A DNA stretch of 64,000 nt from Sphingopyxis sp. JAI108 (GTDB taxonomy: Bacteria > Pseudomonadota > Alphaproteobacteria > Sphingomonadales > Sphingomonadaceae), in contig NZ_JACCCJ010000005.1 in the NCBI RefSeq assembly GCF_013410105.1, forward strand, positions 62,001-126,000, read 5' to 3'. Numbering within the stretch: position 1 is the stretch's first letter; each line of letters starts with the position of its first letter. The notes beneath the pieces are model-generated. The model had not been told where the DNA came from, searched no databases, and worked only from the letters and a program-made list of their open reading frames with translations. Shown here piece by piece: positions 1 to 8,546 of this stretch. The position numbers and the translations under genes were made by a program.

Positions 1-108
1 CAAATCATCCCCGCCGAGAGACGCAGTCGAGCGGCCGCTTTCCTAGGATCGTCACGCAAAGCTGCCTGACCGCAAACGGCCAACTTTGTTGGGTGCGGCG
101 CGAAATTC

Positions 109-1494
109 TCATGACGCGAACTGTGAGGACATCGCCAGCGCGGCTTCATGCCGCTCCGCTTCAGTACGCTGCTCGGCATCATTCCGGACGTCGGTCAATA
201 CTCGCGCAACATTGCGTTTGATCGCCCAGCGCGCGATCGGACCCCAATAATATACAGGATCGATGCGCAGCACGTGATCTGCGGTGGCGATCAGTCGTGT
301 CCGCCCGTTCGGCAACGGCACAAGGTCGAACCGTGTCTCACCAGTGTCGAAGTACCCGATGAGATGAGGCGTGTGGAGCTGCCGGTACGGGCTCATCTCC
401 TCCATCGCGGGCGGTTGGCGGACAACGCGAAACGCCAGCGTTCGGCCGGGTTTCCAGATGGTGACACGCTCATCGGCGGTGCCGGTCGAAAAGACGCCAA
501 TACGGCGCGCGCCTTCGCCTTCGCCGGCAACGCGGCTTGCAACGGGATAGGCCAGTCCCGCCAAGCCAACTAGCCCTGGCGCTTCTGTGACTTGGCGGTC
601 GACGGTCAGGCTGCGCCATACCGCATCGGGCGACGCGGCGATGACGATGCTGGTGCGCGTTTCGATCGGCAGTTCGGGCGGCATCGCCGCGTCGAGCAGA
701 AAAATCAGCGGTAGAAGCGCGACACTGTAGAAAGGCTGGCGCGGATCGACTAGCCGCTTTGCCGCCGCGCGGCCGATGAAGCCGCCGATCAAGGCGAGCC
801 CAACCGCAAGCGGCAGGACTAGTATCACACACATCAGCCCTTCGAGCGCCAGCATCAGCAGCGCAACCGTGCCCAGCGCTCCCGCCGCCGCGACGGCGCC
901 GAAGGTCTCGGCGGCGCTGCGCACATGGCTGCGGTTGACGAGGAAGCCGGTAATCAGGCCGACGAGAAAGGGGGTCGCGACGAACAGGCCCCAGCCATAG
1001 GCGCCCATCGTCAGCGCGGAGACCGCGACTGCGGCGACGATCAGCGCGGTTCCGGAAAAAATGCCAATCGCGAGCTGGTAGGGCGGCGCGGGGTCGCCGA
1101 CCTGCTCGGGCGCGGCCTCCGCGCGGCGCGGCCACAGCAAAGCAAGCGCGAGGACAGCGAGAATCTGCAGGGTCGGGATCATGGTTGCCAGCGCCAGCCA
1201 GCCGCCACGTCCGAGCCGGTCGGCACGGCGTAGCGAGAGGCGGGCGAGGATTCCCGATATCGCCAGACAAAAGGCGAAGCCGCCAATCGCAGCGAGCGGT
1301 GGGATATCGGGTCGCATCGCGAGCTGGCGGATCGGGAACAGCCAGAACATATCGTTAATGGCGAGCGGAGTGCCGAGTACGCGACACGCAAGCGCGACCA
1401 TGGCGTGCTGCGACAGGATCAGCGCCAACGCGGCCAGCGCATAGAGGCCAGCGGTAGGCGCTTCGCTCCGGAGTCGTTGAAGTAGGTCGTTCAT
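109..1494 (-). CDS. Multi-spanning membrane protein with C-terminal SRPBCC domain
   Basis: A 461-residue protein. The first ~270 residues are a series of hydrophobic segments (about eight to nine likely membrane spans). They are followed by a soluble part from about residue 280 that starts with a typical SRPBCC/polyketide-cyclase strand (IVIAASPDAVWRSL) and probably binds a hydrophobic ligand. I chose the ATG at 1494 because it overlaps the stop of the upstream desaturase in an ATGA arrangement, which implies translational coupling; the reading frame is open further upstream but only inside the desaturase. The pairing with a desaturase suggests a role in membrane lipids (inference). The exact ligand cannot be told. 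Confidence 0.75.
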   Translation of the reverse strand: MNDLLQRLRSEAPTAGLYALAALALILSQHAMVALACRVLGTPLAINDMFWLFPIRQLAMRPDIPPLAAIGGFAFCLAISGILARLSLRRADRLGRGGWLALATMIPTLQILAVLALALLWPRRAEAAPEQVGDPAPPYQLAIGIFSGTALIVAAVAVSALTMGAYGWGLFVATPFLVGLITGFLVNRSHVRSAAETFGAVAAAGALGTVALLMLALEGLMCVILVLPLAVGLALIGGFIGRAAAKRLVDPRQPFYSVALLPLIFLLDAAMPPELPIETRTSIVIAASPDAVWRSLTVDRQVTEAPGLVGLAGLAYPVASRVAGEGEGARRIGVFSTGTADERVTIWKPGRTLAFRVVRQPPAMEEMSPYRQLHTPHLIGYFDTGETRFDLVPLPNGRTRLIATADHVLRIDPVYYWGPIARWAIKRNVARVLTDVRNDAEQRTEAERHEAALAMSSQFAS

Positions 1495-2456
1495 CGCACT
1501 GTCCCGGCGAGGACGGCGGGCGGCATCGCGTCCTTCCGTACGGGGCTCAGTCCGTTCCGCACGCCAAGCGTCGCGGGAGTCTGGACGTGCGAAATCAGTC
1601 CAACCCCCTCGCACAGGCGGATGAAGGCATAACCCCAGTCGCTCTGGCCGGGATGAAGGCCGATACGCGCCGATCCAGGATACGCGTGATGATTGTTATG
1701 CCATGCCTCACCCATCGTCGGAATCGCGGCCCAAGGGACATCGAACGCCTGCACCCCGTGCGCATCAACGGTCCAGTGCTGCGGTCCTCGATTATGTGCG
1801 AGATGGCCGACCAGCCAATGCCCGTGGTTAGCGACTGCGACGCGCGCGGCGACGCCCCACACGACCCAGCTCCAGCCGCCGATCGCGAGGAAGACCAGCG
1901 CAACGGGCAGTTGCTGCCAGCGCCACGTCGCCTTGAGCCAGCGGTAGAAGGGATCGCGGTCGAGTTCAACAAAATCGAACCTCGGGGGCCGATCGAGGTC
2001 GAGGCGGCAATAGATCTGCCACCAGGCGTCGCGGATGATGTGGGTCTTGTGCGCAAGGAAGGGGTGGCAATCGGTCTGCCGCTGCGCCCAGTCGCGCGTG
2101 TCGTGCGCGCGGATGATGCCATAGGGGCCCGCCATGCCGACGAAGGCGCCGAACCAGACGAGGGTGCGCGTCAGCCAGCGTCGCGCATTAAAGCTGCCGT
2201 GGATCATCATGCGGTGATATCCGACGCTGTGGCCGAGCAGCAGCGCCGCGCCGGTGGTAACGAAGAAGAGGAGGATCGCTGACGGCGTGACGAAGAAAGG
2301 GCCGGCTATCAGCGCGACAGCCGCCATGCCGCCGTTCCAGACGATGCTCGGCAAGTCGGCGCGGACGCGGCCGCTGCGCGGATCGGGTCCCTCCTCGTCG
2401 ATCAGGAAATTGACCGCATGGGGATCATCTTCGCTGCGCATTGCCCGACTCCTCAT
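1491..2456 (-). CDS. Membrane fatty-acid desaturase (acyl-CoA/acyl-lipid type)
   Basis: A 321-residue integral membrane diiron desaturase, which would insert a double bond into acyl chains. The histidine boxes are visible: HSVGYH at about residues 76-81, a second cluster in the segment HDTRDWAQRQTDCHPF, and WHNNHHAYPGSAR near the C terminus. Hydrophobic stretches flank the boxes. An alternative ATG lies five codons downstream (MRSEDDPH). It is the first gene of a two-gene unit with the SRPBCC membrane protein (4-nt overlap) and is divergent from an arsR-type regulator, whose palindromic operator lies only about 12 bases from this start codon. Confidence 0.88.
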   Translation of the reverse strand: MRSRAMRSEDDPHAVNFLIDEEGPDPRSGRVRADLPSIVWNGGMAAVALIAGPFFVTPSAILLFFVTTGAALLLGHSVGYHRMMIHGSFNARRWLTRTLVWFGAFVGMAGPYGIIRAHDTRDWAQRQTDCHPFLAHKTHIIRDAWWQIYCRLDLDRPPRFDFVELDRDPFYRWLKATWRWQQLPVALVFLAIGGWSWVVWGVAARVAVANHGHWLVGHLAHNRGPQHWTVDAHGVQAFDVPWAAIPTMGEAWHNNHHAYPGSARIGLHPGQSDWGYAFIRLCEGVGLISHVQTPATLGVRNGLSPVRKDAMPPAVLAGTVR

Positions 2457-2467
2457 TAAAAAGAATA

Positions 2468-2481
2468 TAAGTAATTACTTA
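2468..2481. promoter_or_regulatory. Palindromic operator for ArsR-type repressor
   Basis: The bases TAAGTAATTACTTA form a perfect 14-bp palindrome in an AT-rich gap between the divergent desaturase and arsR-family genes. ArsR-family repressors commonly bind AT-rich inverted repeats of this sort that overlap promoters. Its placement next to the desaturase start suggests repression of the desaturase unit and possibly autoregulation (inference). Confidence 0.6.
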
Positions 2482-2529
2482 AATAAATTATTGCTTGTCA
2501 AGAGGCTCGGCGATGCCCATTTTGGGACC

Positions 2530-2850
2530 ATGGAACGGGTTTTTCAGGCATTGGCATCGACGCCGCGGCGCAAGATATTGGCGTATCTGGCGCATGCCGA
2601 GCTAAGCGCGGGCGACATCGCCGCGCGGTTCGAGATGAGCAAACCGGCGGTGTCGCAGCATTTGTCGGTGCTCGAAAATGCCGGGCTGATCGAAAGCGAG
2701 AAGCGCGGCCAGTTCGTATTCTATCGCCTTTTGCCCGACGCGCTTACCAACGTGCTCAACGGTTATGTTCAGGAAGTCTGCCCGGTGTCGCGGCCGCTGA
2801 AAGCAGAATCGCGGGCGATCGCTGACAGACGAAGGCAGACGGGGAACTGA
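2530..2850 (+). CDS. ArsR/SdpR-family winged-helix repressor
   Basis: A 106-residue regulator starting MERVFQALASTPRRKILAYL. It shows the winged-helix core GDIAARFEMSKPAVSQHLSVL followed by the wing FVFYRLLP, as in ArsR/SdpR repressors. No metal-binding cysteine motif of the ELCVCDL type is present, so it is probably not a metal sensor. The open frame extends to 2254 but that part is antisense to the desaturase, so I start at the ATG at 2530, where the family's N-terminal helix begins. It is divergent from the desaturase gene. The signal sensed is unknown. Confidence 0.85.
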   Translation: MERVFQALASTPRRKILAYLAHAELSAGDIAARFEMSKPAVSQHLSVLENAGLIESEKRGQFVFYRLLPDALTNVLNGYVQEVCPVSRPLKAESRAIADRRRQTGN

Positions 2851-3000
2851 GGTCCCGCAAATAAACTCGGTCGTCATTTAGCGAATTCGCCGCCTACGTC
2901 GATGCGCTTGATTTACGTCACCAGCAGACCGGAAATTTGTATGTCAGCTTTAGCGATTTTCGCGTCAAAAAGCTGTCTGAGCGCAACCGGCCAGATCCAG

Positions 3001-4029
3001 CTAGCTTGTGCTAACGTCAACCTCCACGAGATTAGCACCTTCGTCACGCTCCAAAAGCCTGAAGCGACTTCCGACAAATTGTTCGATCAGACTGGCGGCT
3101 GTCCGCGTGTGCTCGCTGATCTTGACCGTTGTGAACGCCCCGCCGCGAGCAATAGCCATTGGGAGCAAAAGCTGATCCTGTAAATAGGGGCCCGCGAAGG
3201 CATCTGACGCAAGATAGCCTGCCATGCGCCTAGCCGCCGTCTTAGCTAGACGTTCGGCTGGGACGCCAATCTTGCCAAATGCCGACATCATTTCCGTCAC
3301 ATGCTCGAAGCTCGCCTCGAGCAGGAGCGCATTGCCCGGGCCCTGATCGGCGGGAAGCTGCCGTGTCACGAAGGCTTCCGCGGGCCAATCCATCAGGACC
3401 TTCTGTGCCGCTTTCAGCTCTCGATCCGCAACGTCAAAGGGGATACCCGCAACAATCGCGGTAACCTGCATCGGTCCGGCTGTACCGCGGTCGATGCACT
3501 TGATCGCGCGCAGCGGCGCGGGGTCGATATCGATTTCGATACGGCCGCCCCCACGCGGAAAGAAGCCGTGCCGAACCAGCTTTGCCGTAATGGTCGGCCC
3601 CATGCGGTTGATGACCGGGAGCAGAGTCCGCTCGATAAAGTCGAACGGGGGAGCTGCCAGTGCATGGGTGCCCCCCTCGATCACAAGCCGCGAGGGCACG
3701 CTTGCGAGCATCAGCGGCACAAGGACCGTCTGAAGTACGAGACCCGTGCTGCCGGCCGTGCCGACGGCAAAATGATAGTCGCCAGGCGTGACGGTGCCGG
3801 GCCGAAAGCTGATGCTGGTTGAACCTACGGCAAGACCGGAGCACTCTGCGTTACCGATTACGCATGCGGCTTCGATCGCGGTCACATGCTGACGCATAAG
3901 CCCCGGCTTTTCTCGCCCACCGCGGATATTTTCGATCGTGAAAGGCTCACCCGTCAGCAGTGACAGGGCGCATGCGTAGCGCAGAACCTGACCGCCGCCT
4001 TCGCCTTCTGATCCGTCAATCGTGATCAT
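3001..4029 (-). CDS. rtcA: RNA 3'-terminal phosphate cyclase RtcA
   Basis: A 342-residue protein that would convert RNA 3'-phosphate ends into 2',3'-cyclic phosphates using ATP. The N terminus carries the hallmark IDGSEGEGGGQVLR. GGREKPGLMRQH follows at about residues 37-48. The likely adenylylated histidine lies in ISEHTRTAASL (about residue 307). The length matches the family. It is the second gene of the rtcBA operon, 43 bases after rtcB, and is expected to follow sigma54/RtcR-dependent transcription from upstream of rtcB. Confidence 0.95.
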   Translation of the reverse strand: MITIDGSEGEGGGQVLRYACALSLLTGEPFTIENIRGGREKPGLMRQHVTAIEAACVIGNAECSGLAVGSTSISFRPGTVTPGDYHFAVGTAGSTGLVLQTVLVPLMLASVPSRLVIEGGTHALAAPPFDFIERTLLPVINRMGPTITAKLVRHGFFPRGGGRIEIDIDPAPLRAIKCIDRGTAGPMQVTAIVAGIPFDVADRELKAAQKVLMDWPAEAFVTRQLPADQGPGNALLLEASFEHVTEMMSAFGKIGVPAERLAKTAARRMAGYLASDAFAGPYLQDQLLLPMAIARGGAFTTVKISEHTRTAASLIEQFVGSRFRLLERDEGANLVEVDVSTS

Positions 4030-4072
4030 TTTTCTGTTCTTTTTTGAAAGTGGCCGAGGGCGGCGTGGAGGG

Positions 4073-5299
4073 TCACCCCTTCACGCACACTACCTGCTTC
4101 AGCGTATGGACGATCTCGACGAGGTCGGCCTGCGCCGCCATTACCGCCTCGATTGGCTTGTAGGCCCGGGGGGTCTCATCGATCACGCCTTCGTCCTTGC
4201 GGCATTCGACGCCTGCGGTGTCGGCGATATGCTCGTCGAGGGTGACGAGCTTCTTCGCCGCGGTGCGGCTCATGACGCGGCCAGCGCCATGGCTGCAGCT
4301 GTCGAACGACTCCGGGTTTCCGAGCCCGCGCACGATGAACGATTTCGCGCCCATCGAACCCGGAATGATTCCCATAGTGCCCTTGGCTGCACGCACCGCC
4401 CCCTTGCGGGTGACGAGCACATTCTCCCCGAAATGGTTCTCGCGCGTCATATAATTGTGATGGCAGTTCACCGCCTCGGCTTCGGCCTCGAAAGGCTTCG
4501 CGATCCGCTGCCGAAGTGCAGCAATAACGTTCGCCATCATCATGCGCCGGTTCAGCGCTGCAAAGTCCTGCGCCCAACCCACCGCTTCGACATATTCGTC
4601 GAAATGGTCCGTCCCTTCCGGAAAATAGGCGAGATCTTCATCGGGCAGGTTGATGAACCACTTGCGCATGTCCTTCTTCGCCAGTTCGATGAAGTAGGTG
4701 CCGATCGCATTGCCGACGCCTCGCGACCCCGAATGCAGCATCACCCACACGCGCGCATCCTGGTCGAGGCACAGCTCTATGAAATGGTTGCCCGTTCCGA
4801 GCGTCCCCAGATGCGTAAGATTGTTGGTGTTCTTCAGCCGTGGATGCTTGGCCACGATATGACCGAAACGCTCGGCGAGCGTCGCCCAGGCATCGACGAT
4901 GGCCTGCGGGGGATCGCCCCACGAACCATGGTCGCGCCGACCGCGACCGACCGAGCGGCCGTGCGGCACCGCGGCCTCAATTGCCGAACGGATTGCTTCC
5001 AGATTGTCGGGCAGATCGTGCGCCATCAGCGTTGTGCGCGCCGCCATCATGCCGCAACCGATGTCGACGCCTACCGCTGCCGGGATCACCGCGCCTTTGG
5101 TCGGGATGACCGACCCGACCGTCGCGCCGATGCCGACATGGACATCGGGCATCGCGGCGACATGCTTAAAGACGAACGGCATCTGCGCCGCCTTGCGCAG
5201 CTGCGCACGCGCCATGTCCTCGACGGGGACACCGCGGGTCCACATCTTCACCGGGCTTCCGCCCTCGACATTCAGCACTTCATAGGTCGTCTGGGTCAT
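4073..5299 (-). CDS. rtcB: RNA-splicing ligase RtcB
   Basis: A 408-residue GTP- and Mn2+-dependent RNA ligase that joins 2',3'-cyclic-phosphate or 3'-phosphate ends to 5'-OH ends. Visible motifs are the metal-binding GVDIGCGM (Asp79, Cys82), HSGSRGVGN, NCHHNYM and SCSHGAGRVMSR, whose His is the guanylylation site in the family. The ATG at 5299 is preceded by a strong Shine-Dalgarno AGGAGGT; the ORF extends upstream but the family N terminus begins here. It is the first gene of rtcBA, divergent from rtcR, with a sigma54 promoter about 160 bases upstream. Confidence 0.96.
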   Translation of the reverse strand: MTQTTYEVLNVEGGSPVKMWTRGVPVEDMARAQLRKAAQMPFVFKHVAAMPDVHVGIGATVGSVIPTKGAVIPAAVGVDIGCGMMAARTTLMAHDLPDNLEAIRSAIEAAVPHGRSVGRGRRDHGSWGDPPQAIVDAWATLAERFGHIVAKHPRLKNTNNLTHLGTLGTGNHFIELCLDQDARVWVMLHSGSRGVGNAIGTYFIELAKKDMRKWFINLPDEDLAYFPEGTDHFDEYVEAVGWAQDFAALNRRMMMANVIAALRQRIAKPFEAEAEAVNCHHNYMTRENHFGENVLVTRKGAVRAAKGTMGIIPGSMGAKSFIVRGLGNPESFDSCSHGAGRVMSRTAAKKLVTLDEHIADTAGVECRKDEGVIDETPRAYKPIEAVMAAQADLVEIVHTLKQVVCVKG

Positions 5300-5386
5300 G
5301 GCTGACCTCCTGCTTTCTCTTTGCGGCAAGCTACGCGTTGATGCGAGCATCGCCGAATATTCTTCACATCGGCTCAAATGCGTTCT

Positions 5387-5449
5387 GGGGCGGCCAGCCT
5401 ATTCCGGCCGCCCCATCGCTTCGTCCTGTCGGGAGACGTGAACCCCGAC
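5387..5449 (-). promoter_or_regulatory. Structured leader of rtcB mRNA (two hairpins)
   Basis: The predicted transcript from the sigma54 promoter would start near 5450 and have a leader of about 150 nt. Its first bases can form a 6-bp hairpin (GTCGGG with CCCGAC, 5449-5428). Further down is a 9-bp GC-only hairpin (GGGGCGGCC with GGCCGCCCC, 5414-5387, 10-nt loop). A shorter GATGC/GCATC stem follows nearer the start codon, at about 5339-5350. The stems are seen directly in the sequence. A role in mRNA stability or regulation is inference. Confidence 0.4.
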
Positions 5450-5460
5450 ACCCATATGAT

Positions 5461-5476
5461 TGCAGAAGCCGTGCCA
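5461..5476 (-). promoter_or_regulatory. Sigma54 (-24/-12) promoter for rtcBA
   Basis: On the minus strand the bases read TGGCACGGCTTCTGCA. The sigma54 consensus is TGGCACG-N4-TTGCW, so there is a single mismatch (C for the first T of the -12 box) and the GG-GC spacing is correct. It lies in the rtcB-rtcR intergenic space oriented toward rtcB, as expected for an RtcR-activated operon. The rest of the 320-base gap (5300-5619) holds the leader, a palindrome and the rtcR start region. Confidence 0.85.
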
Positions 5477-5510
5477 AGTGGAATCGCCACGCGCATATTC
5501 GCTACATTCC

Positions 5511-5526
5511 ATTGTTATATAACAAT
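5511..5526. promoter_or_regulatory. Candidate RtcR upstream activator site
   Basis: ATTGTTATATAACAAT is a perfect 16-bp palindrome located 35 bases upstream of the -24 box of the rtcB promoter. A bacterial enhancer-binding protein such as RtcR is expected to bind an inverted repeat in such a position. Assignment to RtcR is inference. An AT-rich stretch (5591-5619) just before the rtcR start may carry the rtcR promoter. Confidence 0.55.
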
Positions 5527-5619
5527 TTCTTTGACTGCGAATTCCGGCATCGCCGCTGCGCCTTCGCCAAGGTGAGAGATATCTGTATCGTCATTTATAT
5601 TTCTGTATAATATTTATTT

Positions 5620-7209
5620 ATGAAACCGCTCACCGTCATCGGCTTCCTTGGCTCGACACTCGACGCCGCCAAGTTCGGCCCCTCCCGTTGGAACAAGTGG
5701 CGGCCGACGGTCAGCATCTGCATGCAGGAAAATCTGCGCGTCGATCGCTTTGTCATGCTGCACGGCACCCATCACCGCCGCCTCGCTGAATATGTCGCCG
5801 ATGATATCCGGGATGTGTCCCCCGAGACTGAAGTAGCGCCGCATGTCCTGGACTTTGACGACCCTTGGGATTTCGAAGAGGTCTATGGAAAACTCCTCGA
5901 CTTCGCGCGCAGCTTTCCATTCGATCCCGACAATCAGGATTATCTGATCCACATTACAACCGGGACACACGTTGCGCAGATCTGTCTCTTCCTGCTGACT
6001 GAGGCGCGCTACTTGCCCGGCAGGCTACTCCAGACCCAACCGCAACGGGGTGTGCCGCAGCCAGTGGGGACGTGGGGCGCCATCGATCTCGACCTCTCGC
6101 GCTACGACAGCATAGCGACGCGCTTTGCGGAGGCGAGCGCCGAAAGCGCGAGCTTTCTCAAAAACGGCATCGAGACCCGCAACGCTGCCTTCAACCGCAT
6201 GATCGACGAGATCGAGCAAGTCGCAGTGCGCAGCCGTGCGCCGATCCTCCTCATGGGTCCAACGGGCGCGGGCAAAAGCCAGCTCGCGCGCAAAATCTAT
6301 GAGCTCAAGAAACTGCGGCACCAGATCGGCGGCGCTTTCGTCGAGGTGAACTGCGCGACCCTTAAGGGCGATAGCGCAATGTCGGCGCTGTTCGGGCACC
6401 GCAAAGGTGCTTTCACCGGCGCGGTCCAGGATCGTCCTGGGCTGCTCAAGACCGCCGACAAGGGCGTGCTCTTCCTCGACGAAATCGGCGAGCTCGGCCT
6501 CGATGAGCAGGCGATGATCCTGCGGGCGATCGAAGACGGGCTGTTCCTACCGGTAGGCTCTGACAAGGAAGCCGCGAGCGCATTTCAGCTCATTGCCGGC
6601 ACCAATCGTGACCTCGTCGACGAGGTGGCCGCAGGGCGTTTCCGCGAGGATCTGTTTGCGCGCCTCAACCTGTGGACATTCAGCCTTCCGGGGCTGGCGG
6701 AGCGCCGAGAGGATATCGCCCCCAACCTCGACTATGAACTCGAGCGATTTGCGGAGCGCGAGGGAACGCGGGTGACCTTCAACAAGGAAGCCCGCGATCG
6801 CTATCTGCGCTTCGCCGAAAATCCTGGATCACGCTGGCGCGGCAATTTTCGGGACCTCGCCGCCAGCGTTACGCGCATGGCAACGCTGAGCCAGACAGGG
6901 CGCATCGATGTCGACACCGTCGCGCTGGAAACGTCCCGGCTTCATTCGCTTTGGGCCGGCGACAAGAAGGTGGGGGATGGGCTCGAGGGTCTATTGTCGT
7001 CCGATCAGCTAGCCCAAATCGATCCGTTCGACCGCGTCCAGCTTGCCTATGTCGTTGGTATCTGCCGTAGCTGCGGTAGCCTTTCCGCTGCGGGGCGGCA
7101 ATTGTTCGCCGCCTCCCGGGAGCAGCGCGCATCGACAAATGACGCCGACCGACTGCGCAAATATCTTGCACGGTTCGATCTCGATTGGATCACCGTTACG
7201 GGCAAGTAG
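5620..7209 (+). CDS. rtcR: RtcR, CARF-AAA+ sigma54 activator of RNA repair
   Basis: A 529-residue bacterial enhancer-binding protein. The N-terminal ~180 residues (MKPLTVIGFLGSTLDAAKFG) are the RtcR sensory region, a CARF-type domain known in this family to respond to RNA ends or tRNA fragments. The AAA+ domain has Walker A GPTGAGKS (about residue 212), the sigma54-contacting loop GAFTGA (about 262) and Walker B LFLDEIGE (about 284). The C-terminal ~90 residues would hold the DNA-binding helix-turn-helix. It is divergent from rtcBA. The start codon follows an AT-rich stretch without a strong ribosome binding site, consistent with low expression. Confidence 0.95.
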   Translation: MKPLTVIGFLGSTLDAAKFGPSRWNKWRPTVSICMQENLRVDRFVMLHGTHHRRLAEYVADDIRDVSPETEVAPHVLDFDDPWDFEEVYGKLLDFARSFPFDPDNQDYLIHITTGTHVAQICLFLLTEARYLPGRLLQTQPQRGVPQPVGTWGAIDLDLSRYDSIATRFAEASAESASFLKNGIETRNAAFNRMIDEIEQVAVRSRAPILLMGPTGAGKSQLARKIYELKKLRHQIGGAFVEVNCATLKGDSAMSALFGHRKGAFTGAVQDRPGLLKTADKGVLFLDEIGELGLDEQAMILRAIEDGLFLPVGSDKEAASAFQLIAGTNRDLVDEVAAGRFREDLFARLNLWTFSLPGLAERREDIAPNLDYELERFAEREGTRVTFNKEARDRYLRFAENPGSRWRGNFRDLAASVTRMATLSQTGRIDVDTVALETSRLHSLWAGDKKVGDGLEGLLSSDQLAQIDPFDRVQLAYVVGICRSCGSLSAAGRQLFAASREQRASTNDADRLRKYLARFDLDWITVTGK

Positions 7210-7328
7210 ATGCGTGGAGCGCCGCCCGAAAGTGAGATCAACACGACATCTCCCCGATGCGCCTAAGAATGTCGGCTATCCGAATACTCGGCCGCAAAGC
7301 CGACAGGCTTCTAACGGCCAATCCTACA

Positions 7329-7796
7329 TTAATGATCGTGTGACGGTTCAATCGCGGTAGCTTTCGTCAAGTCTGGCACGATGAAGGACACGGATTTGCC
7401 AGTCAGAACCTTGTGCTCGGGCGTCGCCAGCTCGATCGTAATTTTATGGGGGCCGGCAGGCAGTCCGTTCACGACGACAGCGCCATTGTTACCGGCGTCC
7501 GCCCACCGCCAAGGCAGATCGTCAACGCTGACGTGAAGATGTCCGGCGCGTGGCGAGACGTCCACGGCGCTTGCTCCAAAGATCGGTAGGATCCGAAAAT
7601 GCTTCGTCCGGTAGGGAATGATGACTGCTCCCCGCGCAAGCGGACCGGCAAGCGGCGCATCGACGAACAGCTCGGCAGGCGGTTCGTTGCTAATCGGGAC
7701 GAATTGTGAAGCTTCGCGACTGGTGTCAATCGGCTGCGCGACTGCGGTCGTGGCCAACATCGAACCGAGCACGGCATAAAGCGCGGAGCGAATCAT
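7329..7796 (-). CDS. Exported DUF6130-family protein
   Basis: A 155-residue protein with an N-terminal signal peptide (MIRSALYAVLGSMLATTAVA, then QPID). The mature part is a small beta-rich domain with an HLHVSVDDLPWRWAD segment and a C-terminal HDH. I recognise the pattern as DUF6130, whose function is unknown. The ATG at 7796 overlaps the stop of the upstream cupin gene (ATGA), so the two are coupled. A degraded copy of its 3' end occurs at 61685-61778 in this window. Confidence 0.75.
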   Translation of the reverse strand: MIRSALYAVLGSMLATTAVAQPIDTSREASQFVPISNEPPAELFVDAPLAGPLARGAVIIPYRTKHFRILPIFGASAVDVSPRAGHLHVSVDDLPWRWADAGNNGAVVVNGLPAGPHKITIELATPEHKVLTGKSVSFIVPDLTKATAIEPSHDH

Positions 7797-8230
7797 CGCA
7801 ATTTCTCCTGCGTTTCGGATTCGCCCGTTGACACCTCGGCAGGAACGAGCAGCGGCTTGCCTTTTTCGACGATATAGGTCGCAAGTTCGGCGCCGTTGCT
7901 GGCGGTGCGATTGCGCGCCATATGGGCAACGCCCGCGGGAACGAAAAGAACCTGGCCGGCCGCGACGGTGACTGGCGGTTGACCCTCGAGCTGATATTCG
8001 AGCGTTCCCTCGATGACGTAGATGACTTCCTCGCCCGGATGGCGATGCCACGGTGCCACCGCTCCCGGGGCAATGTCGATGCGCGCCTGCACGGTTTCGC
8101 GGCCCGCGATCGACAGGTCGTGCCGCTGCAGGTCGGTGCGCGTGACGCCTGAGGGCGTGGGCGTTGCAGCGGATGCCGTGCCAGCCGTCAACAGGATGGC
8201 GGCTAACAGATTTGAGATTGCGTGCTTCAC
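7793..8230 (-). CDS. Exported cupin-domain protein
   Basis: A 145-residue protein with a signal peptide (MKHAISNLLAAILLTAGTASA). A single cupin fold has the metal-ligand motif WHRHPGEEVIYVIEGTLEY and the second motif PAGVAHMARN. It probably acts in the periplasm; the substrate is unknown. It sits in a unit with a DUF2798 membrane protein (1-nt gap upstream) and DUF6130 (4-nt overlap downstream). Confidence 0.82.
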   Translation of the reverse strand: MKHAISNLLAAILLTAGTASAATPTPSGVTRTDLQRHDLSIAGRETVQARIDIAPGAVAPWHRHPGEEVIYVIEGTLEYQLEGQPPVTVAAGQVLFVPAGVAHMARNRTASNGAELATYIVEKGKPLLVPAEVSTGESETQEKLR

Positions 8231-8231
8231 C

Positions 8232-8462
8232 TTAAGCCTCCTTGCCGATGACCCGGTCGATCCGGGCCTGCAAACGCGGGCCGATCAGAAGAATCGCGGG
8301 AATGACGATGACATAGGCGATCGCCCAGGACCGCAGCCATGTCCTGACAAAGCCAGTCGAAAAACCGAGATTGAGCGCGAGGAGCGTGAAGGAAATAATT
8401 CCCGTGGTCACGACTCCCATCAGGAGGGCGAAGGCGATCTTGCGTTTCATTTGGATGTTCAT
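8232..8462 (-). CDS. DUF2798 small membrane protein
   Basis: A 76-residue protein with two hydrophobic helices (FALLMGVVTTGIISFTLLAL and WAIAYVIVIPAILLIG) joined by a short linker, the typical two-helix DUF2798 layout. Function unknown. First gene of the DUF2798-cupin-DUF6130 unit, downstream of the ohr terminator. Confidence 0.8.
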   Translation of the reverse strand: MNIQMKRKIAFALLMGVVTTGIISFTLLALNLGFSTGFVRTWLRSWAIAYVIVIPAILLIGPRLQARIDRVIGKEA

Positions 8463-8496
8463 GATCGAGGTCCTTATTCATCCGCAGTTTGGCGGC

Positions 8497-8539
8497 AAAA
8501 ACCGTCGCGCCATGTCATGGCGACAGGCGCGACGGTTTT
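8497..8539 (-). terminator. Intrinsic terminator after ohr
   Basis: A 14-bp perfect stem (AAAACCGTCGCGCC with GGCGCGACGGTTTT, 14-nt loop) lies 8 bases after the ohr stop codon. Read on the minus strand the stem is followed by a T run. It separates the ohr unit from the DUF2798 unit. Confidence 0.85.
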
Positions 8540-8546
8540 GGGTGGG

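Noticed and set aside
4022-5305. 427-codon open frame on the plus strand
   Set aside because: Antisense to rtcB; no protein-like motifs.
5620-7209. CARF domain as a hint of a CRISPR system
   Set aside because: The CARF-type domain here belongs to RtcR; no repeat-spacer array or cas gene was seen in the window.
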